The notes: a model not told the origin generated them from the sequence alone. 64,000 bases of DNA from Diphasiastrum complanatum (GCA_029204225.1 CM055111.1:26199540-26263539), one strand, 5' to 3'; shown: positions 48,201 to 59,635, numbered from the stretch's first letter. Made by a program: numbers and translations.

Positions 48201-48472
48201 TCATTTATCTGCTGTTTGGATGATTTGTTATGAACCAGATCATGAAAACTAGCCAGACATGGCAAGAACACCACAACATTGGGTTGATGATATGCATTTG
48301 TATCTTTGCCCCAAGCTGCTTTGAAATTGTTCTTTATTGCTAGATCAGAATAACCCATGAAAAGACCGCTATAGAATGTGACATTTTGATTCAAGCATAT
48401 AATCCTGTATCCTGAGTAACTCCTATTGGATACAATGTTGAAAGCAGAAAAAGTCATGTGCCAAGGAGACAT
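45251..48472 (-). CDS. P-class PPR protein, single exon, 1073 aa
   Basis: A pentatricopeptide-repeat protein, a family that binds single-stranded RNA in mitochondria or plastids and protects, processes or activates transcripts. The first 173 residues contain a possible transit peptide and a pre-repeat (SPTIVNDILKHQ, RALDFFKW). From residue 174, about 25 P motifs of 34-35 residues follow without gaps, most with the signature TYSSLIDGLCKAGKLDEA. Motifs 14, 17 and 25 have 34 residues. There is no E, DYW or SMR domain, so it is pure P class. Repeats resemble those of restorer-like PPRs, but orthology is not claimed. No intron or frame break is visible. The start at 48472 is the first in-frame ATG; the next Met residues (6 and 39) are alternatives. 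Confidence 0.95.
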   Translation of the reverse strand: MSPWHMTFSAFNIVSNRSYSGYRIICLNQNVTFYSGLFMGYSDLAIKNNFKAAWGKDTNAYHQPNVVVFLPCLASFHDLVHNKSSKQQINEVSDQVHSPKKQQATVKFRAEHADGSYPAVRRSVEGKNIRGCKDFVRSLSPTIVNDILKHQKDKRRALDFFKWLVKQSAYQHDASTCNTMIQLFGDMKSFEEIDVLLEDMHNKGCKKTVDIYTSLIKCYGRGGLVDKSVEVFYELKHSSCKVSVHAYNCILDTLAKAQRYDAAKEMFDEMASSGMSPDEYTFNILIRGHCKAGKLDTASELLKQMSERGYTANVILYSTIIDGFFKAGRSEDAMKHFHRMLDLGCHPNVFTYSSLIRGMFKAKKPAEAFQLFTQMIGSGLIPNVVTYGIVMDGLCKAGELDKALEVFKGEIESGCVPDGQICGSLIDGLCKGGRLSEARKVFSFMKDVGCHMTIQSYTAFIDGLCKDGQVDEANEFFQEMVKLGCQPDVIAYSTLLDGLCKAGKLDKSLQLLEEMKVSGCAPNVVTYTIILDGFRKADRLEDAYKVLGAMSNAGCKPNVVSYSALIHGLCRQKRLDEAYRLVEIMTKTGCELNIVTFNSLIYGLCKSGRLDEANLIMEGLIRKGHRPTAITFNSLIEGYFKADKPEISIKWFEEMKNWCLPDVVTYSSLMYGLCKAQKVDVACKLLDIMIISGCKPNIITYTTLIDGLCKGGELGKALGLLKKMLETGCNPNVVTYCSLIHGLCKAGKSVDAQNLFEEMKSTCMPDTVTYNCLIDGLSRTGKIDEAYATFMVMAEAGCEPNLGTYNAIIAGLCKNSRLDEGKKVLEEMMKSNCRPDVVTYSILIDCLCKAGDVTVALEIFESMKKVGCHPNIFTYNSLLYGLLKVEKVNEAFRLFQMLKDVGCEANVVTFNILINGLCKTKRLEEAQRCFEDMIRSGYCPDVVTYSSLVDGLCKSNKSDEALRLFLDMERKGCSPDTVAYSSLIHGLCKSGKVDEACQVFEAMVNAGCPPTFVTCNVLYSALCKAGEIVEVTESFEKITENCSSNFAGFLSQFLDNRKINNVNEAHKLLVATS

Positions 48473-48800
48473 GAAAAAAGCACGCCTGTGAGCAATTGAA
48501 ACTTGTCCTTAAGGCTTTCCTCTCATCAGAATTCTGGACAGAAGTCATCTCCTACAACTGTGCAAGCTGTGTAGCACAGAGATGGATTCCAAAAGTATGG
48601 TTGACCAGAAAGATTTAAACTTCAAACATAAGGGAACTGATATCATAATCTCAACTCCTTACTCCCAGAAGAGACATAATAAGCAGCTGCTCAAGAGGCA
48701 AAGTTCTGTAGGCATATCCAGTACACTAAACAGCATCTGCTTGAAGTAGAGTACCAGTTACCTGGTTCTGGTAACTATATAAGCCATCATTTTCTTCTTA
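48473..48800 (-). promoter_or_regulatory. PPR gene leader and candidate TATA box
   Basis: On the gene strand TTATATA lies at 48776-48782, about 300 bp before the start codon, and would place transcription start near 48745. This is a sequence-based guess; an intron in the leader cannot be excluded. Confidence 0.4.
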
Positions 48801-50440
48801 GCATGCCCCAAAGGTATCCACTAATTCTATTAAAAACTTTCAAAATACTATTATGAATAAGCAAGCTAAATATTCTTAGCTACCCTCAAAAACATATCGA
48901 TTGCCACCTGAACAAAAGATATGATCGCTCACAATTTGGATAAGCGACATGAATACAATATTTGCATTCACTCCATCCCATGATTTTGTATAAATGAATG
49001 AACATGTAGTAACTCTCAATATATCCCACAGCTGATCTTTCACAGCACAAAACACCTGGAACCTCTCAGTATATCAAGTAACTTATCTTTTGCAGTATAA
49101 GATTCAATTCTAGGAAACATTTGAATGGCAAGAAAATTGTTCTTCTTCTTTCCTGTCTCATAACACCATTCGACAAGTCACCTATGAAAAGCGAAATCCC
49201 AGATTGAATTTAGACACGGTATCCCAGTTTGCAATACACATGAGAGCATCTAATCATTTACATCAACATCAGTAACAGCAAAGTAATCTGACAGCAAACA
49301 TTCTTGATTATTTATGAAATTGCAATTATTAATCCTTACCACTCCCCTGACATAATCGCTAATCCTTTACAACTCTCCTGATATGTTTATACATCTTTGG
49401 TAATAAAATTGGACCAAAAAGCAAGTACTTTTTTGTAAGTACGCAGACCCAATTTGACACATCTCATAACAAACATTACGTGAAACCAAACAATTATAGG
49501 AAAAAAAAATGTACAAAAGTGTCTAAGAGTAAATCAACATAGATTTTCCTGAGATGTCAAAATTTTCTAATAGTGCAGAAATTTTCCTGGTCAAGATTTT
49601 AAAGTTATTCCAACTTAAGCTCCAAAGTAACCATCTCACTTCCTTTCCTGACTCATTATGCACTTCAGAATTCTAAAGTAGTTCAATCTTCAATTGGGCC
49701 ATGTCTTAGCCCAAGCAGCCATTTGTGCCCTCTATGTGTCATGTATGCTATCTATCAGTCAAACTGGGTGCACCATTAGCATTATGCTATCACTTTCCAT
49801 GGGGACCTGCAGAAGATTCATGTGTTCTAGAATAGCTGGTTGGTTATAACCTCAATAGATTCGAAAAAATTATGAATGTAGATAGTGAAAGCAGTTACTT
49901 GGAGCCTCATTATTTATAATTGAACTTTTGAAATGTACATTTGATAATTATTGGGCCCAAGGGAGCTTCCTGGAAGTGGAGACGGGTGCACCTTGCTTCC
50001 CAACAATCTCAGCACCCAGCAATCATGAGATGGGTCATGATGACATTTTTGGCAAAAGAATATCTTCCAGGCAAAAAACTGACGTTTTTCTTTTCAAGAT
50101 GTTTGCTGATCTTGCACCTGCAGTACTCTCACAGCCTGGTAACCATTGTGCTACCATCTCCACAGCTGCATTTTCCAAACATGAAGAGTGAAATTGCTTG
50201 ACTAGGCTTCAGTAGTTGAACAGCCTTTATTCTTTCAGACTGGCGAACGGAGGATACTTGGACCACCTATGCATTAGTCCAGATCACCCCTGATCTGAAT
50301 CTATGACTATGAATACTCCTGCATGGATCCTCAGTTGATTGACGAAATTTATTAACAGTCTACTTTCTATTCTATGTTCCATGCTTAGATATTTGGTTTT
50401 TGTGCTTTTAACCAGGTATCAGAGAAGTTTTTAAGACAAA
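48801..50440. other. intergenic spacer, nothing recognised
   Basis: AT-rich. Two overlapping frames at 49928-50201 (+) have no known domain. No repeat structure was noted before the foldback element. Confidence 0.45.
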
Positions 50441-52925
50441 GGCATTGATACCTGTTCCTAACATTTTTCGATAGGAACAGGTACAGGACTTTTTATTGTA
50501 CCATTCCTAAGGTATGGAACCGTTCCTGTTTCGGAATCCAAAAAAAAAAAACCTTTTTATACGTATGTAGTATGTACTGTGACTTATGAAGGTACGAGAA
50601 CCTGTTCCTAAGTTTCTAATCTTGTTCCTGTTTCTAAAAGTTCCAAAGTTCAAGCGTAAAAAAAAGTGTTTAGAGTTCTATTGAACCTAAGTTCCTGGGA
50701 CTTCTAGCTCCTGTTCCTGTTCCTAAGTTTCTATTCCTGTTCATGTTCCTAGGTTCATGTTCATATTCTTGGGGCAGTTTTGATATGCTATTTATTGCAC
50801 AGGCATAAAACTTAATAAAATATAAAATTAAATATGTACATACCTATTTTATACTGCCGAGTGTTATGTAGGGCACATGAGCCAATGACTTGACTTTTAT
50901 GTACGGGGCCATGGACCACACTCTATATGACACACTTTCATGATGGTTTTTGTCTTGTTTATGCTTTTTCATTTCGATCTCAAATCTGAGCCCCACATGA
51001 ACTTTGAACTTTCTAGTTGCATTGTCCAGTAGGCTGTAGCTACTTGAAATAGCATCATATGTATCAGCAAACATATGTTAATGGTGTAGACCTCAGGCGA
51101 CATGAAATGTATGTTGACAGTTTAGGTATGTATCGGCAAATGTATGCTATCTGGTGAAGTAAATACTGAAGTCTGCAATGTGCATGGTGCAAGGATTGTT
51201 CTTTTTCTGTCCCCGTCATAATCACATATGAAAAAGCTGCACATAGCACTTTTAAGCCTTAAAGTATCATATAGTACACTCAGCAATCTAAATTTCTAAA
51301 ACTGTGAACATCACACCATAAATTTTGAAACCCTAAAATCTACAGGCTACTTGTGATCACAAAACATAAATGGACTTAGAGCTTTCCAGGCACCATTTTT
51401 TTTTTCTATGTTCTGATCCTGATCTCTTCAAAAAAATGGAACTGTTTCAGAACGAGTGTCCCATTCACATTCCCAAATGCTGCATTCACGAAAGCAGTGT
51501 GTGCAACTATGATTCTTAATATTTTAATGCAGCTGTTGGTATCCAGAAGGTAGGGAGATGGTGCAGAAGTTTTGGACATTTTCAATATCCAACTGTATAA
51601 CCGAAATTTTCATTGTGAGGGGCTGAGCCTATTTTCAAATTACTATTTGAATAGACAAAGTTAGGGCACAGCAGATCCACTATTCCTATCTTCAGTTTCT
51701 TCACTATCAGAGTAAATATACTTGTTCTTTTTCAGATTTGTATACATATTACATACTTGGACCTTTAACAGCAGGTTGCCAAAGAATGCGTCATCACAAA
51801 TCATATTGGATCCGCAAAAAATAAGGGGTTTAGATATTAGTACGTCCCCAAAAAAATTTGTGGACTTCCTCAATGTTGATAAGATAGTCAAATGCCTTGC
51901 AGCAGGCACTAAGGAACTATAAGAAACTTTCAAGTTTCAATCATAGTTCCCCAGGAACGGTACCAAACCGTTCTGTACCATTCCTAATGTACCTTAGGAA
52001 CGGTTCCTAAAAAAATAAAAACTTGAAAAATAACTTTGGTGTGAATTAATTAGATCCATCATTGTTTTCGGGGTTCTTAAAAAAGGTTTTTGCACATAAA
52101 AAAAGGTTCTTGTTCCTATTCATGTTCCTAAGTTGAAACCTAAGTTAAAGATGCTCTTAGAAGTTTGGAACAGGAACAAGAATGAAAGTTAGGAACAAGA
52201 ACATGATCCTATTCGTGTTCCTAGGTTGAAACCTGAGTTAAAGATGCTCTTACGAATACAAATAGGAACAAAACTTAGGAACGGGAACAAGAACATGAAC
52301 GAAACTTAGGAATAGGAATAGGAACAAAAACTTAGGAACAAGAACAAGAACAAAACTTAGGAACATGAATAGGTACTTAGGAACAAGAACAAGAACAGGA
52401 GCAGGAACTTAGGAACAAGAACAGGAACAGGCACAAGAACTAGGAACAGGAACAGGAACTTGAGAACAAGAACTTAGGAATAGGAACAGGAAGTCGTGGG
52501 AATTTAGGTTCAATGGGAACAGAAACAAGAATTGGAACCCTCTAATTTTTATGCATGGACTCAGGAACTTAGGTTTCAATAGCAACAAGTATAGAAACTC
52601 TATACACTCTTTTTAAGCATGAACTTAGGCACTAGGAACAGGAACAAGATGGAAACTTAGGAACAGGCTCTCGGATCTCCATAAGTCATAGTACATAGGC
52701 ATAATCCTAAAACCCCAATTTTTCAAGTACAAACTAGTACATAATATCATGTAAAGTAATCATTACGGTTGCAAAACATTATGCCTTTTTCAAAGAAAAT
52801 GTTGTAGCCCAAAATGCTCCAACAAAGGCATATGAAGTTTTCTTTCTTTTGGGGTACGGAACGGTACTTTTAAAAAAATCCATTCCTATCCAAAAATGTT
52901 AGGAACGGGTATCATTGCTTTCAAT
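50440..52925. mobile_element. foldback element with minisatellite arms (2.5 kb)
   Basis: The left end (ATTGATACCTGTTCC, then AACATTTTT, GATAGGAA from 50443) and the right end, read on the other strand (AATGATACCCGTTCC, AACATTTTT, GATAGGAA from about 52917), are inverted copies. The similarity continues inward for hundreds of bases (for example CTTATGAAG..GAGAACCTGTTCCTAAGTTTC at 50585-50622 against CTTATGGAG..GAGAGCCTGTTCCTAAGTTTC near 52690). The arms consist largely of degenerate GGAACA/AAGAAC units; the right arm is longer (about 51950-52925). The 1.2-kb middle has no coding frame. Arms of this kind define foldback DNA transposons; no transposase is present. Confidence 0.8.
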
Positions 52926-53955
52926 ATAGATGCTAGGAGATAGAGTTTGTTAAACATTTACAGCTTCATCTCATTCATATCGTTTGTAAGATTTCTCTCC
53001 TTTCAGTTGATTTAGTTTCTGAACATGGATCACTTGATCTTCCTCCTAATGTGCTTCTCCAACATCGATAGTAACATACTCAAGCAATGAGGCAAGTCCT
53101 TCGGGTCACATTCAGTTTTTGTCCACTGCTTATACTTCATTATCATGGGCTGAATGAAGAGGCTTTAGTCCAGTCATATCTCTGTCTTTTGATCCATTTC
53201 ACACTAGAAAAATCTGAAGTGATTTGACCTTCCTGAAAAGTTTCCAGAATTTTATCCAGCTATCTAGAACTCCTACACTTTGGTGCAGATTTACTGCAGT
53301 TTCAGCACATGTTGCATCTCTTCAGCCTGCTACACTTTGGAAGGATATGGCACTTCAACATGGGAACACAAGCATGTTGATCATGAGTTGTTTTTGTCGA
53401 TAGCAAGTAGCTAGCAATCCACTGGCATCTACATATGTTTCAAATTTGATCATTCATTTCTGAATCCATAACACACATTCTACTTTTGTAAACTCCATCT
53501 AAACAGGGCTAATATCCGAGTGAAAAATATGCTTTAACACTAGAAATGTATCTATTTGTGAAATGAGAAGTCAGTGATGTCATAAGGTAAAGCTTAGAAA
53601 CAATATACAAGCAACCCAAAAAGTCAAAGGATATGGATCAAAACAATAATATAGAATTCAATAAACAAAAAATCTTAGCCATATAGCATTGATTATGTCT
53701 CATTGGTACCCAATCATAAGTTGCTAACTGGGTTTCGAAAGAATCCGGATTCTCTTGGGTAGACCCAGAGTTGAGTAAGAAGCAAATGGCAATCAGTAAG
53801 AAGAAAGAAAAAATAATAATGATGATAATAATTCAAATAAAATAAAATAAAAACAAGGACCATAATATGTAGACGAGTTACCGAGACAAAGACAAAATAC
53901 AAAATACAAAATACTAGAAACAAAGCGGGATCCTTAGCTCCCCACTTTTCTGAAT
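52926..53955. other. spacer, nothing recognised
   Basis: No gene or repeat family identified. The - strand frame at 53714-53923 is low-complexity and hydrophobic (Phe/Tyr/His) and is not believed. Confidence 0.45.
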
Positions 53956-54604
53956 TCTATTCATAGATGCACTACGATTCTGAATCGCAATTCAGAATCG
54001 CGGTCAGAATCGCGATTCAGAAATATACCAGATTTTTTTGAATTTTTTTTTTTTCAATATGGGTATCAGATGAAAGCTCTGATTAAGAGCGTTATTACTG
54101 TGTAGTTTGCCGACTGTTTCGGGTGCAGGATGGTCCAATTTAGGTGCATCAATTCATGTTGGGTTTTGTCAAGGATAAAAATTCAAAACTAACCTCTAGC
54201 CTGTTCGTTACGATCACAGATGGTTCCAGTGGGACAGAGACAGTAAGATGTACCTAAATGTAGAGCAAATGTACCTCGCTGCCCCCCCTGCGCCCCCCCT
54301 AAGATAAAAAATGGGGGTCCAACTCCGCGCTGATAAGGGCCCAATATTTAGCCCAAACTATAGTGTTAACATTTACTGAAAACCAGAGCAAATAACAACC
54401 AAATAGCTACTGAAACTAAGATCTGTTTGTGCCCTATCTACTACACTTCTGGGAGGCAAAACACTGGTTTGACCATTCCCCTAAAAAAAAATTCAGCCAT
54501 AAGCTATTTTCCCAAATAAAAATAAATAAATAAATAAATTTGCATGATTCTGGGTTCAAAATCGCGATTCGCAGAATCACGATTCGCTGCAACTATGATT
54601 CTAT
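53956..54604. mobile_element. small foldback/MITE-like element with GAATCGCGATTC arms
   Basis: Arms at about 53956-54023 and 54545-54604 are inverted copies: TCATAGATGCA..GATTCTGAATCGC on the left, TCATAGTTGCAGC..GATTCTGCGAATCGCGATTT on the other strand at the right. Both arms hold palindromes such as GAATCGCGATTC. The 520-bp centre has no coding frame. It abuts the 3' end of the Penelope-like relic. Confidence 0.7.
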
Positions 54605-56280
54605 TATTAATCATCTTAAATACACCAAAAGCTGAAATACCAAAGATAAAGCTAAAAGAGGTTAAAACAATTCGAACTTTTCTCATAATTTTCTTGAATA
54701 AGTAACCCTTATGGAGTAACAAAATGATTAGATTGCTTGACCGGTCTACAGAAGCATCTCTACTAGTACAAAGACGAGAAAGCCTGTAGAATTGAGAAGT
54801 GATCACTCCATATTTAACAAAATCTAAAATATTTGAAGAAATATGAGGCATGCGAATTATGCTCAAGTTACTATATTCTGGCTGCTGCCTTTTATCAAAA
54901 ATATCAAATAGAAAGGTCTAAAAATTTGCACTATCATCACCAGTTGTACAATTAAGTTCACACGAGTCTTTAGGATATATGCCTCCCTCAAAAACATTAG
55001 GGTCTTTATATAGAAAACTATCAAAATTAGGAAGACCAGGAACAAATAAGTCATCAATATATCTTCTAACATGGTTAATTTATGCAATAAAAAGGAAAAA
55101 AGAACCACAAGAAACTAATCTTTGTACAAATTCAAATTCATAAGAGAAAAGATAAAAGTTAGCTAGATGAACAGCACAATTAGTACCCATGGGAATACCT
55201 ATCCTTTGTTGAAAAAATGCCTAGAGAAATATGCAAGTTATCCAAGAGAAAGTGCAGCCAAGAACAAACATCCTCAACATCAGCTAATTTAGTAAATCTT
55301 TTCTTCTTTGAATCACCATCTTGATTTTTTCTTAAGCCAATAGAAGTCAAAATGCAAAGCACTCTTTTCAGCTTTCAAAGCTTTGCATTGAGCGTCCTTT
55401 AGTTTATTGCTAAAACCATCTCGAATTAGCTTATTAACACAAAACTTCAAATCTTCCCCATTGATTTTAGTGTATAATGTCGTGTGAAGTCATCGATTTG
55501 AAGAAGAATAGGTTCAGTTTTTCCTTCTAAAGTATGAGAGGAATTGAAAAACTATACTAGCTCTATTATACCAACAAAATCATTTAAAATCCAGCTCCAA
55601 TTTACAGGAACATCTCCATCCTTAAGTAAGTTTATCCAAAGCTCATTAACAGAAGGAAGAAAGCAGTTACTTAGCCACTTAGAAAGGTCAGTCAGCGTAG
55701 TTTTATAGGCTGCTGCAATAAACCTAGGTCTTTTTGGAACTTTTAAAGACTTGGGTAACAATTAAAGTTATAAGAATGACAAAGATCTTGATGATAGTTG
55801 AAATCTCTATAAGCAAATGTTCTAGAGATAACATTACTAGGGGGCAAAAAGTTAGGAGTATTAAAAGTAGGACAAGGAGAAGGAAGGGGAGGAGGAGGTG
55901 TGATCACAGCTTGAGGAATGTAGCAATCTGGAAGAGGGGGTAGATGATGTGATATAGGTTTCCAAACTTTCAGACCATTGCGAACGTGAGGTGTAATGTC
56001 TTTAGGTTGAGTGGGCTCTCCACAACATGGAAGTTTGTTTTGGTAAAGTTTCTACTCTTTTGAAACTTGGACTTAACCTCAAGATTATAACCTCTGGGAA
56101 GAAAGGAGTGAAGAGTTCTCATCCAAAAAAGTTCACGAAGCCACGCTATCTTGAAAAACTCTTTAGAATTAGAAAAGTTTCCAACAATGTGCTCAATGGG
56201 AAAGACCCTAAAAGACTTCTTGAAAACATACAGAAAAGCAGACCAATAAGTTTGGCCAATATATACCATACTACTAGTTA
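54605..56280 (-). pseudogene. Penelope-like element relic, endonuclease-like part N-terminal to RT
   Basis: Read on the - strand from 56280. First an endonuclease-like segment: VYIGQT, FPIEHIVGN, WLRELFWMRTLHSFLPRGYN; the last resembles the end of GIY-YIG domains in Penelope-like elements (RE-WI--L-T--P-GLN). After a Pro-rich linker comes the RT: RPRFIAAAYKTTLTDLSKWL, VEDVCSWLHFLLDN, RIGIPMGTNCA, FYLFSYEFEFVQ, the catalytic RYIDDLFVPGLPNF, IFDKRQQPEY, KYGVITSQFYRLSRLCTS, and LLHKGYLFKKIMRK. Stops and frameshifts (for example near 55960, 55745, 55555, 55095 and 54918) kill it. In classical Penelope the GIY-YIG domain is C-terminal; here it precedes the RT, as in the permuted Naiad/Chlamys group. 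The 3' end runs into the foldback element. Confidence 0.78.
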
Positions 56281-57786
56281 AAGGTTAACATCTCTATTTC
56301 TGTATTATGTGACATGAAATGACATGGAACCGTGTTGAATGATAGCAGACCAACAACAAATATGAAGCATAAGCACCCATCCCAGATTTTGTGACAAAAA
56401 CATGAGTCAACTCAACGTGCTCAACAGAATATGAGTACATTATATAGTGCCAACAATATCTCTATCTCTATAATTAACCGGATCAATATGGCTCTAACCT
56501 CTATGCAATGTTATTTTTGCCTCTCCACTTTATCAATACGTTGTTCTTCTGATGCATTCATTGATAATTTCCGAGTTCATTTAATACTAACTAAACTATC
56601 AAAAAAACAAAATTTGGCCATTATACTTTTTTCCACAAAAAAAAAATTTCCGGTCCGAGTTGCAGATCGCTGACGTTCCGGAATAGTATTGACCACACCC
56701 CTCGCTTGTTTAACAAGGCTGTTGTAAAGTGGTGAGGTACCTAAATAGGTCCGCCTCTTACACTCGAAAGATCACTGACAATAGCATGCGATCAAGTGCC
56801 CATGACTTCTTGAAGTAACACTACTTGACTCCCTCTCACACTGAAAGTCTTTCACGAAACTAACCAAAAAGCCCTTGATCCCCAAAGGACCCAAAGAAAG
56901 GAAACTTCATGTGAGTATGGTTCAGACTCCAACATGGTCAGATAAAGTTAATTGGACCATGAGAGAGTCAATCACATGAAATTTTTTCGAAAAAAAACTT
57001 CATAGAATTTGTGTAAATGACTCTTGGTGGTAAATTACAAGAACCACAAAAGAGCTAGATGTACAAAATTCTTTACAACTGGAAAGAATTAACATAAAGC
57101 TTACTTTATGACTTTGATACGAAGAAGAACAAGAACCATAAAATTATCACGATACAACAAGAACCTTACCAACATGACATCAAGTAAGAGATGTTAGTTT
57201 TGATTAATAAAATATCATAACACCTTTGTCAACATGTGCTCAAAAGTCTAAGTTGTAACCCTAGGCAATTATTGGGTATAACAAAGTCAAAACATATTCA
57301 ATTTCGCTACTACTATCATGCAATGTAGGTTAACTTAGTTTCGAACTATTTGCTAAGTGGGTCTATAAGAGATTTCTTTGGTGTAATGGGTATAGTCGAT
57401 GAAAGTTTTCCAATATATTCCAAATTATTTTAAAAAGCACTTGATAAAGGCAACTTTGAATGGTCAAATCTATCTCAACACAACTCCACAAAGAAATTTT
57501 TTGGGATGGACATGTTGCTATCATCATATAGAACTAATGGCCTTTATAATGGTAGTCATATTTCTTGTATAGAACATCCACATTGGAAAATAACATGATT
57601 ATATGTAGTATCATGCTAAACTCAAGAATATTGAAGGCCCTTGAACTTAACACAAGTGACTTAAGTCATGAGATAGACCCTCAAGGTGTAGGTAACTTGA
57701 CTATTTTTGAAGTCAAGCTTTCATTTTGTGATGGTAATGTCTGTGAATGTTGTTGCTTGAATAAGGTTGTGTTTTCTCATTATCAA
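56281..57786. other. spacer, nothing recognised
   Basis: No domain in the short frames. A short A-rich run at 56636-56648 and nothing else of note. The + strand frame at 57565-57792 may be gypsy debris because it leads into the RT remnant, but I could not confirm this. Confidence 0.4.
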
Positions 57787-57990
57787 GAATAAATATCCAT
57801 CACCAAGGATGATGGGCTGATGGATCCATTGAATGGCACAAGGAATTTTATCAAGATAGATCTCATATCGAGATACCATTACATTTGCATATAGGAGGAA
57901 GATTTACATAAGACGACTTATATTACGTATGATCACTAAGATTGACCATGAATCTTCTGTACTTTTATTGGGCTAACCCCTCTAATTCAA
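57787..57990 (+). pseudogene. short Ty3/gypsy RT remnant
   Basis: In one frame it reads GLMDPLNGTRNFIKIDLISR, YHYICI, a stop, EEDLHKTTYITYDH. This is the gypsy RT block usually written L-G-xxFSKIDLRSGYHQIRI-EEDIPKTAF. Only this block survives. Confidence 0.7.
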
Positions 57991-57999
57991 AGGTTTCAA

Positions 58000-58594
58000 T
58001 GTAAGAGTCATTAATGACCAATTTCTTGCAAAAAATGCACAAAATCTTGCCAGTAGCAAAGGATAGTATAAAAAGTGCTCTAAATAGAGCTCACTGTTAT
58101 ATGAATCGGGTTCCCTAGAGAGCTGAAGGTTGGAGAGTGGGTGCACGTGAGGCCACACTAACTGGAAACTGCCAAGGTGCTGGTCAACACAAGAAACCAA
58201 ACGCTCATGATCCACCCTGCCATAGGATCCAATCCAAATCCACCCTCCATGCCTTGAGCTCGTGACTAGACAACAAGCGAGATCTAGCTTCCAGCCCTAA
58301 TGACGTCCCATATGACCACCAATACCTTAGGCCTTCTCTTGCCCTAGCTAGCACCATCCTGGCTATGCACATGTGCCCTACCGTCCAACAACTCCTAGAT
58401 AGAGAGAAGGAATGATAACTGAGATCTCCATCCCTTGTATACCTCCAAGGTGGGAGCCTCCATGCAAAGCACATATCCCTAATTATGACAAGTGGCATGC
58501 AAGCAATCCATGAGTCAATTAGTCAAGTCAATAGGCCCAATCCAATGTCCGGTTTCAAGTTAAGTGTGGGGCCCAAGGGGTTGGGTCCCTAACA
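58000..58594 (-). repeat. LTR of the condensed gypsy element
   Basis: The right edge (TGTTAGGGACC on the element strand) is fixed by the adjacent polypurine tract. The left edge is uncertain; a TG at 58000 is one candidate, and RT debris of the other strand ends just before it. No second copy is in the window. Confidence 0.5.
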
Positions 58595-58910
58595 TTCCCT
58601 CCCCCTTAAAAAGACTTTTCTTCTACGGAAGAAAATCTGGGAATTTTTGTCTAAGGTCAAAATCCTTTTTCCAAGTGTCCTCATCATTGAAATGACCTTT
58701 CCAACGAACCGAGTACTCAGTCACCTGCATCGACATACATCAAGAATGGCCTGTAGTTCAGAAGGTACAAAGGTTGACAGATCCTCCAACTTACCGCCTT
58801 TGGGTAGCGTCCAACTTTTTGCTTTCAAAAGAAACCGATCTACCATCCTGATATAGGACTACCCCTATAGCAAAGTCACTAGCGTCCATCTCAAGCACAT
58901 TCGGCTTGTT

Positions 58911-59635
58911 AGGATTCCTTTCCTTTCTTTGAAAAGAAAGCGGACTTTTTACCATTTACTTCGGGCTGTCCACTACGCTCAAACCTGCCACACGAGTATC
59001 ATCGTATATCTTGGCATAGCAAACTGCATCCTCAAGGGTAAGAAGTTGGTTCGTCCTAACCTCGAGCTGAAAAACCTTGGGCAAGCCCAAGATGAAATGC
59101 AACTTGACTAATGCAGGATCTATTATGGTGGCAAAACGAGAATATACCTCCTAAAAGTCTTGTAAGTATGCATCTAGGGGCCAGCTCCGCATATGAATAG
59201 TCGCATATTGGCGATAGAACTCAAAGTTGTCCCAGATGGGTAAGAAGGCCATCTTCAAGGCCTTGCAAGATTCCTTCCTCCTAGGTCTTGGGGACTTCAT
59301 GCTTCCCCAGAAGATCTTGCCACCATGCAAACGCTTGTCGTCGCAGGTACATAATGGCCATGTTGTTTGTGGTCATCCATTGAACCTTGCATGGAGAAAT
59401 GTGCACTCCACCGATCCAACAACGAAAACACAACATCGGGGAATATGTCCTTCTGGTTGCCAGCAAAGAGGTCAAGCATGAAGAGAGAATGGTGCAAAGC
59501 TTGTCTAGTTTGCACCAAATCCCCCCACTCTTGATGCTCCCTATTATGCTTTGCCTGCATATCAATAATTTGTTGTTGTAAATTATTGATTGCCAACATA
59601 CGGGCTTTAACATCCATAGAAGTTGTAGAACTCAA
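58911..59635 (-). pseudogene. gypsy gag relic
   Basis: The frame beginning at 59635 (MSSTTSMDVKARMLAI) has a coiled-coil-like start, then FPDVVFSLLDRWSAHF. A shifted frame gives RYLRRQAFAWWQDLLGKH, the gag core around Trp-Trp. Further down LTLEDAVCYAKIYDD and AGLSV fit the C-terminal gag. Stops and frameshifts are present. RNase H sequence follows directly, so protease, RT and integrase regions were lost. Confidence 0.7.
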
